Numbered from the stretch's first letter, positions 8,567 through 14,637 are shown. The stretch is 16,242 nucleotides of DNA from Thermoplasmatales archaeon (GCA_023128855.1 JAGMDE010000043.1:1-16242), one strand, 5' to 3'. A program made the numbers and translations. Notes: generated by a model not told the origin, from the sequence alone.

Positions 8567-8968
8567 ATGTTAATAAAAGAGATAATGTCAAAAAAGATAA
8601 TAGCTGTAGATAGCAATGGAACTGTAATGGATGCGTGCAATAAATTTCGTGATAATAGAGTTGGTAGTTTACTTGTAACTGATGCTGATCAATTGGTAGG
8701 AATATTAACAGAGCGTGATGTTATCAAGAGAACATTATGTGAGGGGAGAGACCCTAACACAACAAAGGTAAGAGAAATTATGTCTACTGATATTAAGACA
8801 ATTGGACCTCTTAAAGAAATAGAAGATGCATTGAGAATATTCAAAGAATACAATATCAAAAAACTTCCTGTTATGTCTGACAATGATGTTGTAGGCATTA
8901 TTACAATTACAGATATTGCTTATACAAGACCCGGTATAAAGGACTTTATTAAAGTATGGAAAGAATGA
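8567..8968 (+). CDS. Tandem CBS-domain protein
   Basis: A 133-aa cytosolic protein made only of two CBS domains (about residues 7-60 and 72-126), a pair that folds into one Bateman module able to bind adenine nucleotides such as AMP, ATP or SAM. Each half shows the usual pattern: a MSxxIxxVxxxxT-like start, an xxxNxVGSLLVTD or YNIKKLPVMSD core, and a VGILTERD or VGIITITDI end. No effector domain is attached, so it probably acts by binding a partner or as a ligand sensor; the target is not evident. AGGTAGA sits about 8 nt before ATG 8567, and TATA-like stretches lie at 8510-8517 and 8523-8531. Its stop codon is directly followed by the stop of the convergent 154-aa secreted-protein gene. Confidence 0.93.
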   Translation: MLIKEIMSKKIIAVDSNGTVMDACNKFRDNRVGSLLVTDADQLVGILTERDVIKRTLCEGRDPNTTKVREIMSTDIKTIGPLKEIEDALRIFKEYNIKKLPVMSDNDVVGIITITDIAYTRPGIKDFIKVWKE

Positions 8969-9433
8969 TTATTTTATATTTAGCAAGCGTGCTAAAAGTG
9001 TAAATCGTTGAAACAATTTTATGAACGGAAAGTTCAGATTTCTAAATAATCTAGGTGATTTTGGATCTAATCCAATAAAAACAACTACATGAGGATCCTG
9101 TTCTGTCAAATAAACTACTGTTGTATTTGACTTATATTCGTTATTACCCTCTGCAGTAATTGTATATTCTTCATCAAATGGAAGGTCTAAAAAGATACAT
9201 TTCCCATTTTCTGAAGATTCTGTAGTTCTTGTTATTGTTCCGTCTTGATTTGTTAATTTTACTGTAATACCTTCAAGTCCTGCCTCTTCTGGAGGAGGAG
9301 GTAAATCAGTCCCATAAATAACACAAGCTATGTTACCACCAATAGTGGAATCAACAATCGTTGCAGATGCTGTTGTTAAACCAGCCGTTATAAATATGCC
9401 TATAATTCCTATTGCAAATATTTTCTTATTCAT
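8969..9433 (-). CDS. Secreted beta-sandwich protein with RLL-type C-terminal tail
   Basis: A 154-aa exported protein of unknown role. Residues 1-25 form a signal peptide (MNKK, a hydrophobic core, then TTASA as a likely cleavage site). Residues 33-122 look like a CnaB or carboxypeptidase-regulatory-like beta sandwich (GLEGITVKLTNQDG, NGKCIFLDLPFDEEYTITAEG). After the linker, residues 135-154 form the shared tail, with LFQRFTLLARLL as its core and NIK at the end. The tail is rich in F, L and R, lacks acidic residues, and is too short and too basic for a normal membrane helix. GGGGG lies 6 nt before ATG 9433. The gene abuts the CBS-domain gene tail to tail with no gap. A structural or adhesive surface role is inference. 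Confidence 0.75.
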   Translation of the reverse strand: MNKKIFAIGIIGIFITAGLTTASATIVDSTIGGNIACVIYGTDLPPPPEEAGLEGITVKLTNQDGTITRTTESSENGKCIFLDLPFDEEYTITAEGNNEYKSNTTVVYLTEQDPHVVVFIGLDPKSPRLFRNLNFPFIKLFQRFTLLARLLNIK

Positions 9434-9483
9434 TTTATTCCCCCTAACATTATATATACGTCCTAATATTTAAATCTTTAACA

Positions 9484-10725
9484 CTAACTAATTAAACCTC
9501 CCCGAGATAATAATCTGATTAATAATGGAAATTTTTCTAATATTTGTAACAAATTTAGATTTATTATATCTGACCTAGACCTAGTAAAAATCGTTATATT
9601 TTCATCTCCAACAAATGCAACTTTAGGATCATCTGGTTCATATAGTATCGGATATTCTGCACATGCTGCAAGAAATGCGTCATATATCTTTTCTCCCTCA
9701 TCCATTTTTGTGAACATAAAATCCTGCCAAACAAATGATTTATACCACGCCGGTGTACTCATGTCAGTATAACCTATAGTCACAGTATTTTTCATTTGTC
9801 CTTTTCTAAATTCATCTGAGAAAGAACCTGGTCCTGTCTCATCCATTCCTCCGCAGCTACCGATAAATGCAAACCACATTGGTGACCGATCAGCCATGTC
9901 ATTTTGTGCACAATAAAACCAAGAGCCAGTTGAATGGTAATAAACTTCTTTTGAAGGATATTTAGCACATCGAAATCTTTCGTAATCACCATGAGCAATT
10001 TCATAGAATATTTCTACAGATGGATCACTTACATATGAAGTAACTGTACTTGCAAGTGGTAAGGATATGCTATCGGCAGAATCACACCATTCTTGGAAAT
10101 AGGAGTCAGCATTTTCCCTCCATCTTTTCCAGGGATCTTCATTACCTCCAGGCAAATGATTATGGCCTGACATTGAAAAACCGTTACTTGGCATTTGTAT
10201 TGAATATCCAATTTCTTTTCCCTGAAGATCATAAAAAATTATTGATCCAACGGCATATGTAACTTCCCAACATATTAATGGATACTCTTGCAGATTGTAA
10301 AAAGTATAATAAAAAGTGCAATCTTCTTCATCTGGAAAAGCTACTAATTGTTTTTGGACATAGTTATCAGGTTCAAACGTTGTTTCTTCATAGTCTGATA
10401 ATATTTCTTCAACATCTACCCATCTTTTTTGATATTTTATTACATCTTCACTTTCGATATCTAAATGTAGTAAAATTGAATCATTTATTACATAAATTCC
10501 ATTTACAACATGTTCCCAATATTTTACATGTACATCGCCAATTACTCTATCAATAACAAGTGATTTATCCTCGGTCATCTCTATATCTTCAAATATAGTA
10601 AAGTTGGGGTTCTCTTCTATAGAAATGTTATTGCTTAAATTGAAAGCAACTGTTAAGGGCGGCAATATGGTAGCAATAAGTAATGCCAAAATCAGAATAC
10701 TAATAATTTTTTTATTTAGTATAAT
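9484..10725 (-). CDS. Secreted caspase-like (probable clan CD) cysteine peptidase with RLL-type tail
   Basis: I read this as a zymogen-like exported peptidase, with a moderately supported function. Numbering is from ATT 10725 (413 aa). The signal peptide has a basic LNKK and a hydrophobic run ending near LTVAF. A propeptide resembling PepSY/FTP modules follows (CWEVTYAVGS, FYDLQGKEIGYS at about 150-180). The mature part holds H245 in YEIAHGD and C291 in FIGSCGGM, the His-Gly and small-residue-Cys arrangement of clan CD enzymes (caspases, gingipains, C11), 46 residues apart. The last 24 residues are the tail with ILEKFPLLIRLL. No ATG or GTG precedes the signal peptide. TTG 10689 would cut away its basic end, while GGGGG at 10731-10735 lies 5 nt before ATT 10725 and 8 nt before ATA 10722. 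The open frame is secure; the exact start and peptidase family are not. Confidence 0.72.
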   Translation of the reverse strand: MILNKKIISILILALLIATILPPLTVAFNLSNNISIEENPNFTIFEDIEMTEDKSLVIDRVIGDVHVKYWEHVVNGIYVINDSILLHLDIESEDVIKYQKRWVDVEEILSDYEETTFEPDNYVQKQLVAFPDEEDCTFYYTFYNLQEYPLICWEVTYAVGSIIFYDLQGKEIGYSIQMPSNGFSMSGHNHLPGGNEDPWKRWRENADSYFQEWCDSADSISLPLASTVTSYVSDPSVEIFYEIAHGDYERFRCAKYPSKEVYYHSTGSWFYCAQNDMADRSPMWFAFIGSCGGMDETGPGSFSDEFRKGQMKNTVTIGYTDMSTPAWYKSFVWQDFMFTKMDEGEKIYDAFLAACAEYPILYEPDDPKVAFVGDENITIFTRSRSDIINLNLLQILEKFPLLIRLLSRGGLIS

Positions 10726-10765
10726 TTCTACCCCCTTTCTTCAATAATAATATTTATAGGCATAT

Positions 10766-10780
10766 TATATATATATAAAC
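10766..10780 (-). promoter_or_regulatory. Candidate TATA box for the caspase-like peptidase gene
   Basis: The - strand carries GTTTATATATATATA ending about 30 bp before the GGGGG ribosome binding site. A transcript starting about 25 bp downstream would just include that site, which supports a translation start near 10722-10725. Confidence 0.35.
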
Positions 10781-10870
10781 TTTCTTCCGTTTTCAGTATA
10801 TTTTTATTTATTATTACAAAAATTATTTTAATTTGCAAAATATTTAGTGTTTGATAATTGTACTATAAAA

Positions 10871-10880
10871 CTTATATATT
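10871..10880 (+). promoter_or_regulatory. Candidate TATA box for the 129-aa membrane protein gene
   Basis: CTTATATATT lies about 57 bp before ATG 10933 and predicts a start near 10900-10905, leaving a leader of about 30 nt that holds the GGAGG at 10921-10925. A second element, CTATAAAAC, lies just upstream at 10863-10871. This promoter and the one at 10766-10780 are divergent within 243 bp. Confidence 0.4.
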
Positions 10881-10932
10881 ATAGTTAGTAATATATTGGG
10901 AGAGTTGTAAGAACATCTTTGGAGGAATGAAA

Positions 10933-11322
10933 ATGAAAACTAAGGTATTATGTGGATGTATTTTGTCAATTTTTATATTAATGATGTTACCCTCTGTTCA
11001 AGCTGTTGAAAATAATACTCTTCAAGAAATAACCGAGAAAATTAAAAATATAGAAATTCAAAATGACGAGCTCAAATTAAAAATAATTGAAGAGTTAGAA
11101 AAAGCTGAAAATATATCTCCTGAAAATCAGGAAAAAATAGAAAAAATTAATAATTTATTAGGTAAAATTGATTTTACATCAGAGGATATCGGTTTCTTGA
11201 GATATGCATTAATATTCTTTTTGTTCGGTTTATATTTTAATAGTATGGGATATGAATCATTGGCTAAACTTTACATGAGATTATCTATAATATATTTGAT
11301 ACTTTATTTATTATATATGTAA
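10933..11322 (+). CDS. Exported coiled-coil protein with C-terminal membrane segments
   Basis: A 129-aa protein that I do not recognise. It has a signal peptide (MKTK, hydrophobic core, cleavage likely after VQA near residue 24). A charged coiled-coil-like stretch follows (about 25-75, many E, K, I and L with heptad-like spacing). The end is strongly hydrophobic with two likely membrane helices around FLRYALIFFLFGLYF and YMRLSIIYLILYLLYM, split by a short polar turn. The N-terminal part should face outside and the C terminus anchor it. I chose ATG 10933 because GGAGG (10921-10925) lies 7 nt before it; ATG 10927 is only 1 nt from that site. It lacks the RLL-type tail although it sits between two genes that have it. 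A role as a membrane partner for tailed proteins is speculation from position. Confidence 0.72.
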   Translation: MKTKVLCGCILSIFILMMLPSVQAVENNTLQEITEKIKNIEIQNDELKLKIIEELEKAENISPENQEKIEKINNLLGKIDFTSEDIGFLRYALIFFLFGLYFNSMGYESLAKLYMRLSIIYLILYLLYM

Positions 11323-11349
11323 CATTCTACTTAGAATTTAAATCTAAAG

Positions 11350-11376
11350 ATATTGTAAAATATATACAATATTTTT
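11350..11376 (+). terminator. Hairpin plus T-run terminator after the 129-aa gene
   Basis: A perfect 8-bp inverted repeat, ATATTGTA (11350-11357) and TACAATAT (11365-11372), with a 7-nt loop is followed by further T residues to 11376. It lies 28 bp after the stop codon. The stem is AT-only, so any effect probably depends on the T-run, as in archaeal intrinsic termination. Confidence 0.45.
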
Positions 11377-11440
11377 GAGTCATATTACTAAAAAGCAATG
11401 TGAAATTTTCCAGTTAGACAAATATTTCAACCAGAAGATT

Positions 11441-11450
11441 TTTATATTTT
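11441..11450 (+). promoter_or_regulatory. Candidate TATA box for the 164-aa secreted protein gene
   Basis: TTTATATTTT lies about 40 bp before ATG 11483. It predicts a transcript start near 11470 and a short leader that just covers the GAGGTGA at 11473-11479. Confidence 0.45.
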
Positions 11451-11482
11451 GAGCAATATAGATATAATAGAAGAGGTGAAAG

Positions 11483-11977
11483 ATGTATAAAAAAATAATA
11501 GCATTTGTTATGGTAAGTATTTTTTTGCTGATGGGTATTTCTTCAGTATCAGCAATATATACAAATGAAAACACCCCGCAGGAGCAAACTACTGGAGAAG
11601 GAACGGGGTATTTGCAGGTTATTGTTTTGGACATACATGGAATTCCATTTTTTCCACCTGCTGGCTGGGCAATTGAAGTTAGAAGAGGAGATCCAGAAGG
11701 AGAGATAATGGTACCAGATGTGTATAAAGACGGAACAGCGGTTTTTCAAACGATACCTTTAGATATGTATTTTATTAAGGTATCTGCAAATCTTTACAGA
11801 GATCTAAATGTAAAAGTACAAGTATATAAAGAATATATACCTGGAGATCCTAGCACAATTCATACAAGGAGTATAAAATATAGATTAAGGGATCTTAAAA
11901 CAAGTCCAGTTGTCCATGAAAATCCATTTCTAATAGTTTTGCTACAGCAATTTTTTAAAATTTTTTTAATAAAATAA
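11483..11977 (+). CDS. Secreted beta-sandwich protein with divergent RLL-type C-terminal tail
   Basis: A 164-aa exported protein. A signal peptide covers about residues 1-25 (MYKK, hydrophobic core, SSVSA cleavage site). Residues 42-130 look like a carboxypeptidase-regulatory or CnaB-like beta sandwich: GYLQVIVLDIHG, WAIEVRRGDPEG, DGTAVFQTIPLDMYFIKVSA. The end, NPFLIVLLQQFFKIFLIK (147-164), fits the tail shared with four neighbours in having NP, LL-x-Q-F and a basic last residue, but the arginine and LL of the core are replaced, so it is the most divergent member. An excellent GAGGTGA precedes ATG 11483 by 3 nt. It lies opposite in strand to the other tailed genes. Its domain make-up resembles the 154-aa protein at 8969-9433; both may be structural surface proteins, which is inference. 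Confidence 0.75.
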   Translation: MYKKIIAFVMVSIFLLMGISSVSAIYTNENTPQEQTTGEGTGYLQVIVLDIHGIPFFPPAGWAIEVRRGDPEGEIMVPDVYKDGTAVFQTIPLDMYFIKVSANLYRDLNVKVQVYKEYIPGDPSTIHTRSIKYRLRDLKTSPVVHENPFLIVLLQQFFKIFLIK

Positions 11978-11982
11978 ACTAT

Positions 11983-11997
11983 CTTTTTCTTTTTTTT
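11983..11997 (+). terminator. T-rich tract terminator
   Basis: CTTTTTCTTTTTTTT starts 5 bp after the stop of the 164-aa gene. Long T tracts on the coding strand suffice for intrinsic termination by archaeal RNA polymerase; no hairpin is seen. Confidence 0.5.
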
Positions 11998-12085
11998 ATT
12001 TAATACAAAATTGAGTTTAAAGTAAAATTAGCCAGAAAATTTAAGACAACAAAAAGGATTCAATATATTACTGGGTGGTAGGAAG

Positions 12086-12196
12086 ATGGATTGTGGAATA
12101 TGTGGTTTGGAGTTGGATGATGGGCAAGTTTGTATTTGTGAATCTTGTAAGAAAAGTTTGGCAACAGGATTTCCATTAACATTTTTTGAAGGCTAA
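12086..12196 (+). CDS. Possible 36-aa cysteine-pair (zinc-binding) microprotein
   Basis: A very short frame in the 514-bp gap between the 164-aa gene and the DUF4382 gene. It opens with ATG 12086 behind a GGTGGTAGG purine-rich site (12074-12082) and encodes a protein with CGIC (C3, C6) and CICESC (C16, C18, C21), a spacing suited to one zinc site of the zinc-ribbon or short-finger kind. The end is GFPLTFFEG. The coupling of a good ribosome binding site with paired cysteines makes chance less likely, but 36 codons is too short for coding statistics. The role is unknown. DUF3795 at 8065-8475 is the only other cysteine-pair protein here and shows no clear relationship. Confidence 0.45.
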   Translation: MDCGICGLELDDGQVCICESCKKSLATGFPLTFFEG

Positions 12197-12292
12197 AACT
12201 CATAATCACTAAAATTAGATGCAAAATCAAAATTCATTTTATTTTAGAACGTTTGGAAAAGGTTTCTTCATTTGACATTACTTCCAAAAATA

Positions 12293-12378
12293 TTTATTGT
12301 GCAAAATGGACATTTATTGTGCAAAACACATATTAGCAAGGTTTATTGTGCAAAGCTCCCTTTTTCGGCTTTGCACAA
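12293..12378 (+). repeat. Noncoding repeat block, copy 1: three TTTATTGTGCAAA units and a hairpin
   Basis: The unit TTTATTGTGCAAA occurs at 12293, 12313 and 12342 (steps of 20 and 29 bp). The last unit forms an 11-bp stem, 12346-12356 with 12368-12378 (core GTGCAAAGC/GCTTTGCAC), closing an 11-nt loop. By hand alignment about 76 of 84 bases match the block at 14482-14565 with no gaps. It lies about 115 bp beyond the stop of the - strand DUF4382 gene. No frame, transposase or terminal repeat is seen, and the strand given is only a reference orientation. Confidence 0.8.
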
Positions 12379-12396
12379 ATAATCGGTAAAATAAGG

Positions 12397-12433
12397 TATT
12401 TTTTGTGCAGAAGTATGATTTTATGTGCAAAGC
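12397..12433 (+). repeat. Two further degenerate GTGC units next to copy 1
   Basis: TTTTTTGTGCAG (GTGC at 12405) and TTTTATGTGCAAAGC (GTGC at 12425) repeat the unit with some drift, again exactly 20 bp apart. Confidence 0.6.
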
Positions 12434-12445
12434 TTGACACTGCAT

Positions 12446-12477
12446 AAAAAAGATATAGTAATATCATGCTATATCTT
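12446..12477 (-). terminator. Hairpin plus T-run terminator of the DUF4382 gene
   Basis: On the - strand a 9-bp stem, AAGATATAG with CTATATCTT (12477-12469 and 12458-12450), is followed directly by a run of T to 12446. It begins 15 bp after the stop codon. The form is that of an intrinsic terminator, with an AT-only stem. Confidence 0.5.
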
Positions 12478-12491
12478 ACTTTATAAAAATA

Positions 12492-13019
12492 TTATTCTTG
12501 AATCACTTTTATTATTGGTTGCAAAATATAATTGTTTTGTTCTGTAGATTTTATTGATTTCTGAATATCAAAATCTAATGTCAATGTAGTTGTTAACCTA
12601 CGTTTTATTTCGAAATTTTTTATTACTTTAACTACCTTTGACGGTATTTTCAAGTTATATGTAATTCCATTTATTGTTACATAAGCACTATCAACAAATA
12701 ACCGTATTTGATTATACCGTCCTTGGTATAATAATTCACGTCCCAGAAATTCTTTTACATCTACTAATTTAATTAGATCAAAAGTCAGCTTTTCTTTAGT
12801 AATAGTTTTCCATCCAGCTGAAGAATTATTTTCAGCTGAACCTTCAGCACTAAAATGAACTTCAACATTTTTTATAGTTATCAAGGCTTTTGTTATATTT
12901 AAATCACCTGGAGCATCTGTTATATATATTTCTAAAACACCTCGCTCTTTACTTAAACACCCACTAAATGCACCAATTCCAATTATTAATATGATCGCAA
13001 TGATCAATAATTTATACAT
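12492..13019 (-). CDS. DUF4382 lipoprotein
   Basis: A 175-aa membrane-anchored lipoprotein. The signal peptide ends in the lipobox FSGC, with C21 as the lipid attachment site. The rest matches the DUF4382 pattern closely: LEIYITDAPGDL at 29-40, ALITIKNVEVHF, GWKTI, FDLIKLVDVKEFLGRELLYQGRYNQIRLFVDSAYV and NLKIPSKVVKVIKNF, then TLDFDIQKSI and a YILQPIIKV end. The fold should be a beta sandwich. The family is widespread in secreted proteins of archaea and bacteria, and no biochemical role is established that I know of. AAAGGTGA lies just before ATG 13019. It lacks the RLL-type tail, consistent with being held by lipid instead. Confidence 0.87.
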   Translation of the reverse strand: MYKLLIIAIILIIGIGAFSGCLSKERGVLEIYITDAPGDLNITKALITIKNVEVHFSAEGSAENNSSAGWKTITKEKLTFDLIKLVDVKEFLGRELLYQGRYNQIRLFVDSAYVTINGITYNLKIPSKVVKVIKNFEIKRRLTTTLTLDFDIQKSIKSTEQNNYILQPIIKVIQE

Positions 13020-13050
13020 CCCTTCACCTTTACCAATCCAATATATTTTG

Positions 13051-13060
13051 CTTTATAATT
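13051..13060 (-). promoter_or_regulatory. Candidate TATA box for the DUF4382 gene
   Basis: The - strand reads AATTATAAAG about 32-41 bp before ATG 13019. A start about 25 bp downstream would leave a short leader that includes AAAGGTGA. Confidence 0.35.
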
Positions 13061-13091
13061 AATATTTCTTATTTTATTAATAGTAGATAAA

Positions 13092-13105
13092 TTTATTGTG
13101 TTAAA
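13092..13105 (+). repeat. Degenerate TTTATTGTG unit
   Basis: TTTATTGTGTTAAAA is close to the unit found in the blocks at 12293 and 14482 but has lost the GCAAA part. Together with 13193-13291 it accounts for most of what I can see in the 320-bp gap between the DUF4382 and papain-family genes. Confidence 0.4.
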
Positions 13106-13192
13106 ATGTCAAAATGCTATATTACACCAACTAATTAATTACTACCGAAATATATCTTTGATTGTAAAATAGCTTTTTTTAATTACTTTACA

Positions 13193-13236
13193 GACAAAAT
13201 CGACTATGCAAGCAAAGTCGAAAAAGCGGTCTTTGC
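13193..13236 (-). repeat. Noncoding repeat block, copy 3, inverted and diverged
   Basis: Compared with copies 1 and 2 this copy is in the opposite orientation. The 25-nt hairpin part (13212-13236, stem GCAAAG/CTTTGC, loop containing CGAAAAAG) matches the reverse complement of 12350-12374 at about 21 of 25 positions by hand. The preceding GACAAAATCGACTATGC also resembles the reverse complement of the stretch after copy 2. Two direct repeats TTTTAAGTCA follow at 13262 and 13282, 20 bp apart. It lies about 104 bp beyond the stop of the papain-family gene. Confidence 0.6.
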
Positions 13237-13339
13237 CTTAAAAATAAGGGAAAACAGCGAATTTTAAGTCAAAATCGGTATTTTTAAGTCAGAAGAATAA
13301 ATTATTTATAATAGAAAAAAGAGAGAAGATTTTAGTCAA

Positions 13340-14419
13340 CTATCTGAGATTTAACAGTCTGGTAAATATCGGCAGTGAAAGTAGTCGTTCGAGGATTGGA
13401 AATTGTTCTAAAAATCTTGGAAATGCAATACCTTCAGAAAGTCTTTCTCTTTTTCCAAGTATTATATTTATGATTGGATTACTGTATGATTTACTTTTGA
13501 TATAACTTGTAAAATAACAACAGAGATCTTCAATTCTGCATTCGCCATACGCAATTTTAAAAAATCCGTTTTCACCCCACTCTGTACCCCAGCTGTTTTT
13601 GCATATCCAACACCCTTGAGTGTCATTATATCCTACAATTGAAACACAGTGTCCACCTAAAAATTCACCAGTTTGATATTTATAAACACCTCCACTGTAA
13701 TCACGGAAATCTTCATAAACTTCTAAATATGCAATTACTGGTCCATATGTTGATACAGCGATTTTAATTGAGTTTACATCATCAATAGCTTGAAAACCCT
13801 CTTCTCCAAATTTTATAACTTGATTTCTCCATTCAGAGCATCTATCTGAGCATTTTACAGGTTCATTACTTGGTGATCCATATGGACAATCAGAACCGTC
13901 TCTTCCTTTTGAATCAACAGCTTGGTATGGAAAACAACTTTCAAGAGGTACTCCTTCTATTATTAAAAACGCTATGGTGAATCCAATAGTTCCACCGCAA
14001 CAACCTTTGTTCATGTATGGATACCAATAGGTACAAGAGACAATTGATTGTTCGGATAAATCAATATCAAGATCAGGATCATTATTTTTTATATTGTATA
14101 ATGCTTCAAGTGCTGAAATTGGTCCAAAAGCATAGCAGCTACCACAATTGCCTTGGTCACGAATTGGTGTTGTGTAATCTTTTCCATCTATGTTTCTCCA
14201 ATCCCAAGATGATGGTGGGTCACCAGATAGGGTTATAGGTTCTGGAAGATTAGGATCATCTTCTGGATTAACTAATAAACCAAGAGAGTATCTTTGATTT
14301 TTTTGAGAATAATCTGATTTATAATTTTTATTAATATCACAACCGCAGTTGTTTGCTGCTGTTCCAAAGCCTCCGATTAATAATAAAATGAATACTATTG
14401 CAATTATTTTTCTTTTCAT
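13340..14419 (-). CDS. Secreted papain-family (C1A) cysteine peptidase with RLL-type tail
   Basis: An exported endopeptidase of 359 aa. The signal peptide covers about residues 1-22. A short region to about 68 replaces the long ERFNIN propeptide of lysosomal cathepsins. The catalytic domain shows Q89 (oxyanion hole), C95 in GNCGSCYAF, H257 in GGHCVSIVGY and N275 in CKNSWGTEWG, so the triad is complete. Many further cysteines (CCGG at 140-143, C162, C178, C190, C194) indicate disulfides. The last 26 residues form the shared tail, RFLEQFPILERLL followed by a second FTRLLNLR. GGAGG lies 5 nt before ATG 14419. A - strand T tract at 13315-13320 may end the transcript. With the M14 and caspase-like genes it suggests breakdown of external protein. 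The tail is not a normal part of C1A enzymes. Confidence 0.95.
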   Translation of the reverse strand: MKRKIIAIVFILLLIGGFGTAANNCGCDINKNYKSDYSQKNQRYSLGLLVNPEDDPNLPEPITLSGDPPSSWDWRNIDGKDYTTPIRDQGNCGSCYAFGPISALEALYNIKNNDPDLDIDLSEQSIVSCTYWYPYMNKGCCGGTIGFTIAFLIIEGVPLESCFPYQAVDSKGRDGSDCPYGSPSNEPVKCSDRCSEWRNQVIKFGEEGFQAIDDVNSIKIAVSTYGPVIAYLEVYEDFRDYSGGVYKYQTGEFLGGHCVSIVGYNDTQGCWICKNSWGTEWGENGFFKIAYGECRIEDLCCYFTSYIKSKSYSNPIINIILGKRERLSEGIAFPRFLEQFPILERLLSLPIFTRLLNLR

Positions 14420-14481
14420 ATATACCTCCTCAAAATTTGCATATTTACATTTGATTAATAATATTAAAAATTTTCTTATGA

Positions 14482-14565
14482 ATTATTGTGCAAAAAGGGT
14501 ATTTATTGTGCAAAACAACTATTAGCACGGTTTATTGTGCAAAGCCCCCTTTTTCGGCTTTGCAC
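14482..14565 (+). repeat. Noncoding repeat block, copy 2
   Basis: Units start at 14482, 14502 and 14531, the same 20 and 29 bp steps as copy 1. The hairpin has a 10-bp stem, GTGCAAAGCC (14537-14546) with GGCTTTGCAC (14556-14565), and a 9-nt loop. It lies about 73 bp beyond the stop of the - strand DNRLRE/PKD gene and just upstream of the promoter region of the papain-family gene, so it could act on either. Confidence 0.8.
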
Positions 14566-14566
14566 C

Positions 14567-14611
14567 TAAAGTCAGTTTTGACCTTAAAGTCGTATTTTTG
14601 ACCCTAAAGTC
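14567..14611 (+). repeat. Three TAAAGTC units with TTTTGACC spacers
   Basis: TAAAGTC occurs at 14567, 14585 and 14605 with the spacers ending TTTTGACC, a tandem array with steps of 18 and 20 bp. It directly follows copy 2. The related AAGTCA pair at 13262 and 13282 accompanies copy 3. Confidence 0.65.
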
Positions 14612-14637
14612 CATTTCCTGGGCAGAAACTATTTAAT

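Noticed and set aside
10050..10556. Two + strand frames of 70 and 92 aa
   Set aside because: Both are antisense shadows of the caspase-like peptidase gene, rich in H, L and F as expected from a reversed AT-rich coding strand.
11380..11749. Two - strand frames of 84 and 66 aa
   Set aside because: They overlap the 164-aa secreted protein gene, which has a GAGGTGA site, a signal peptide and a matching tail, so the - strand readings are incidental.
12293..12433. Spaced repeats resembling a small CRISPR array
   Set aside because: The unit is only about 13 bp, the spacing of 7-16 bp between units is too short for spacers, the between-unit sequence is itself conserved between copies, and no cas gene is present.
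13201..13260. Structured stretch considered as a tRNA or small RNA gene
   Set aside because: No cloverleaf, T-arm or anticodon pattern can be formed; it is better explained as an inverted copy of the intergenic hairpin block.
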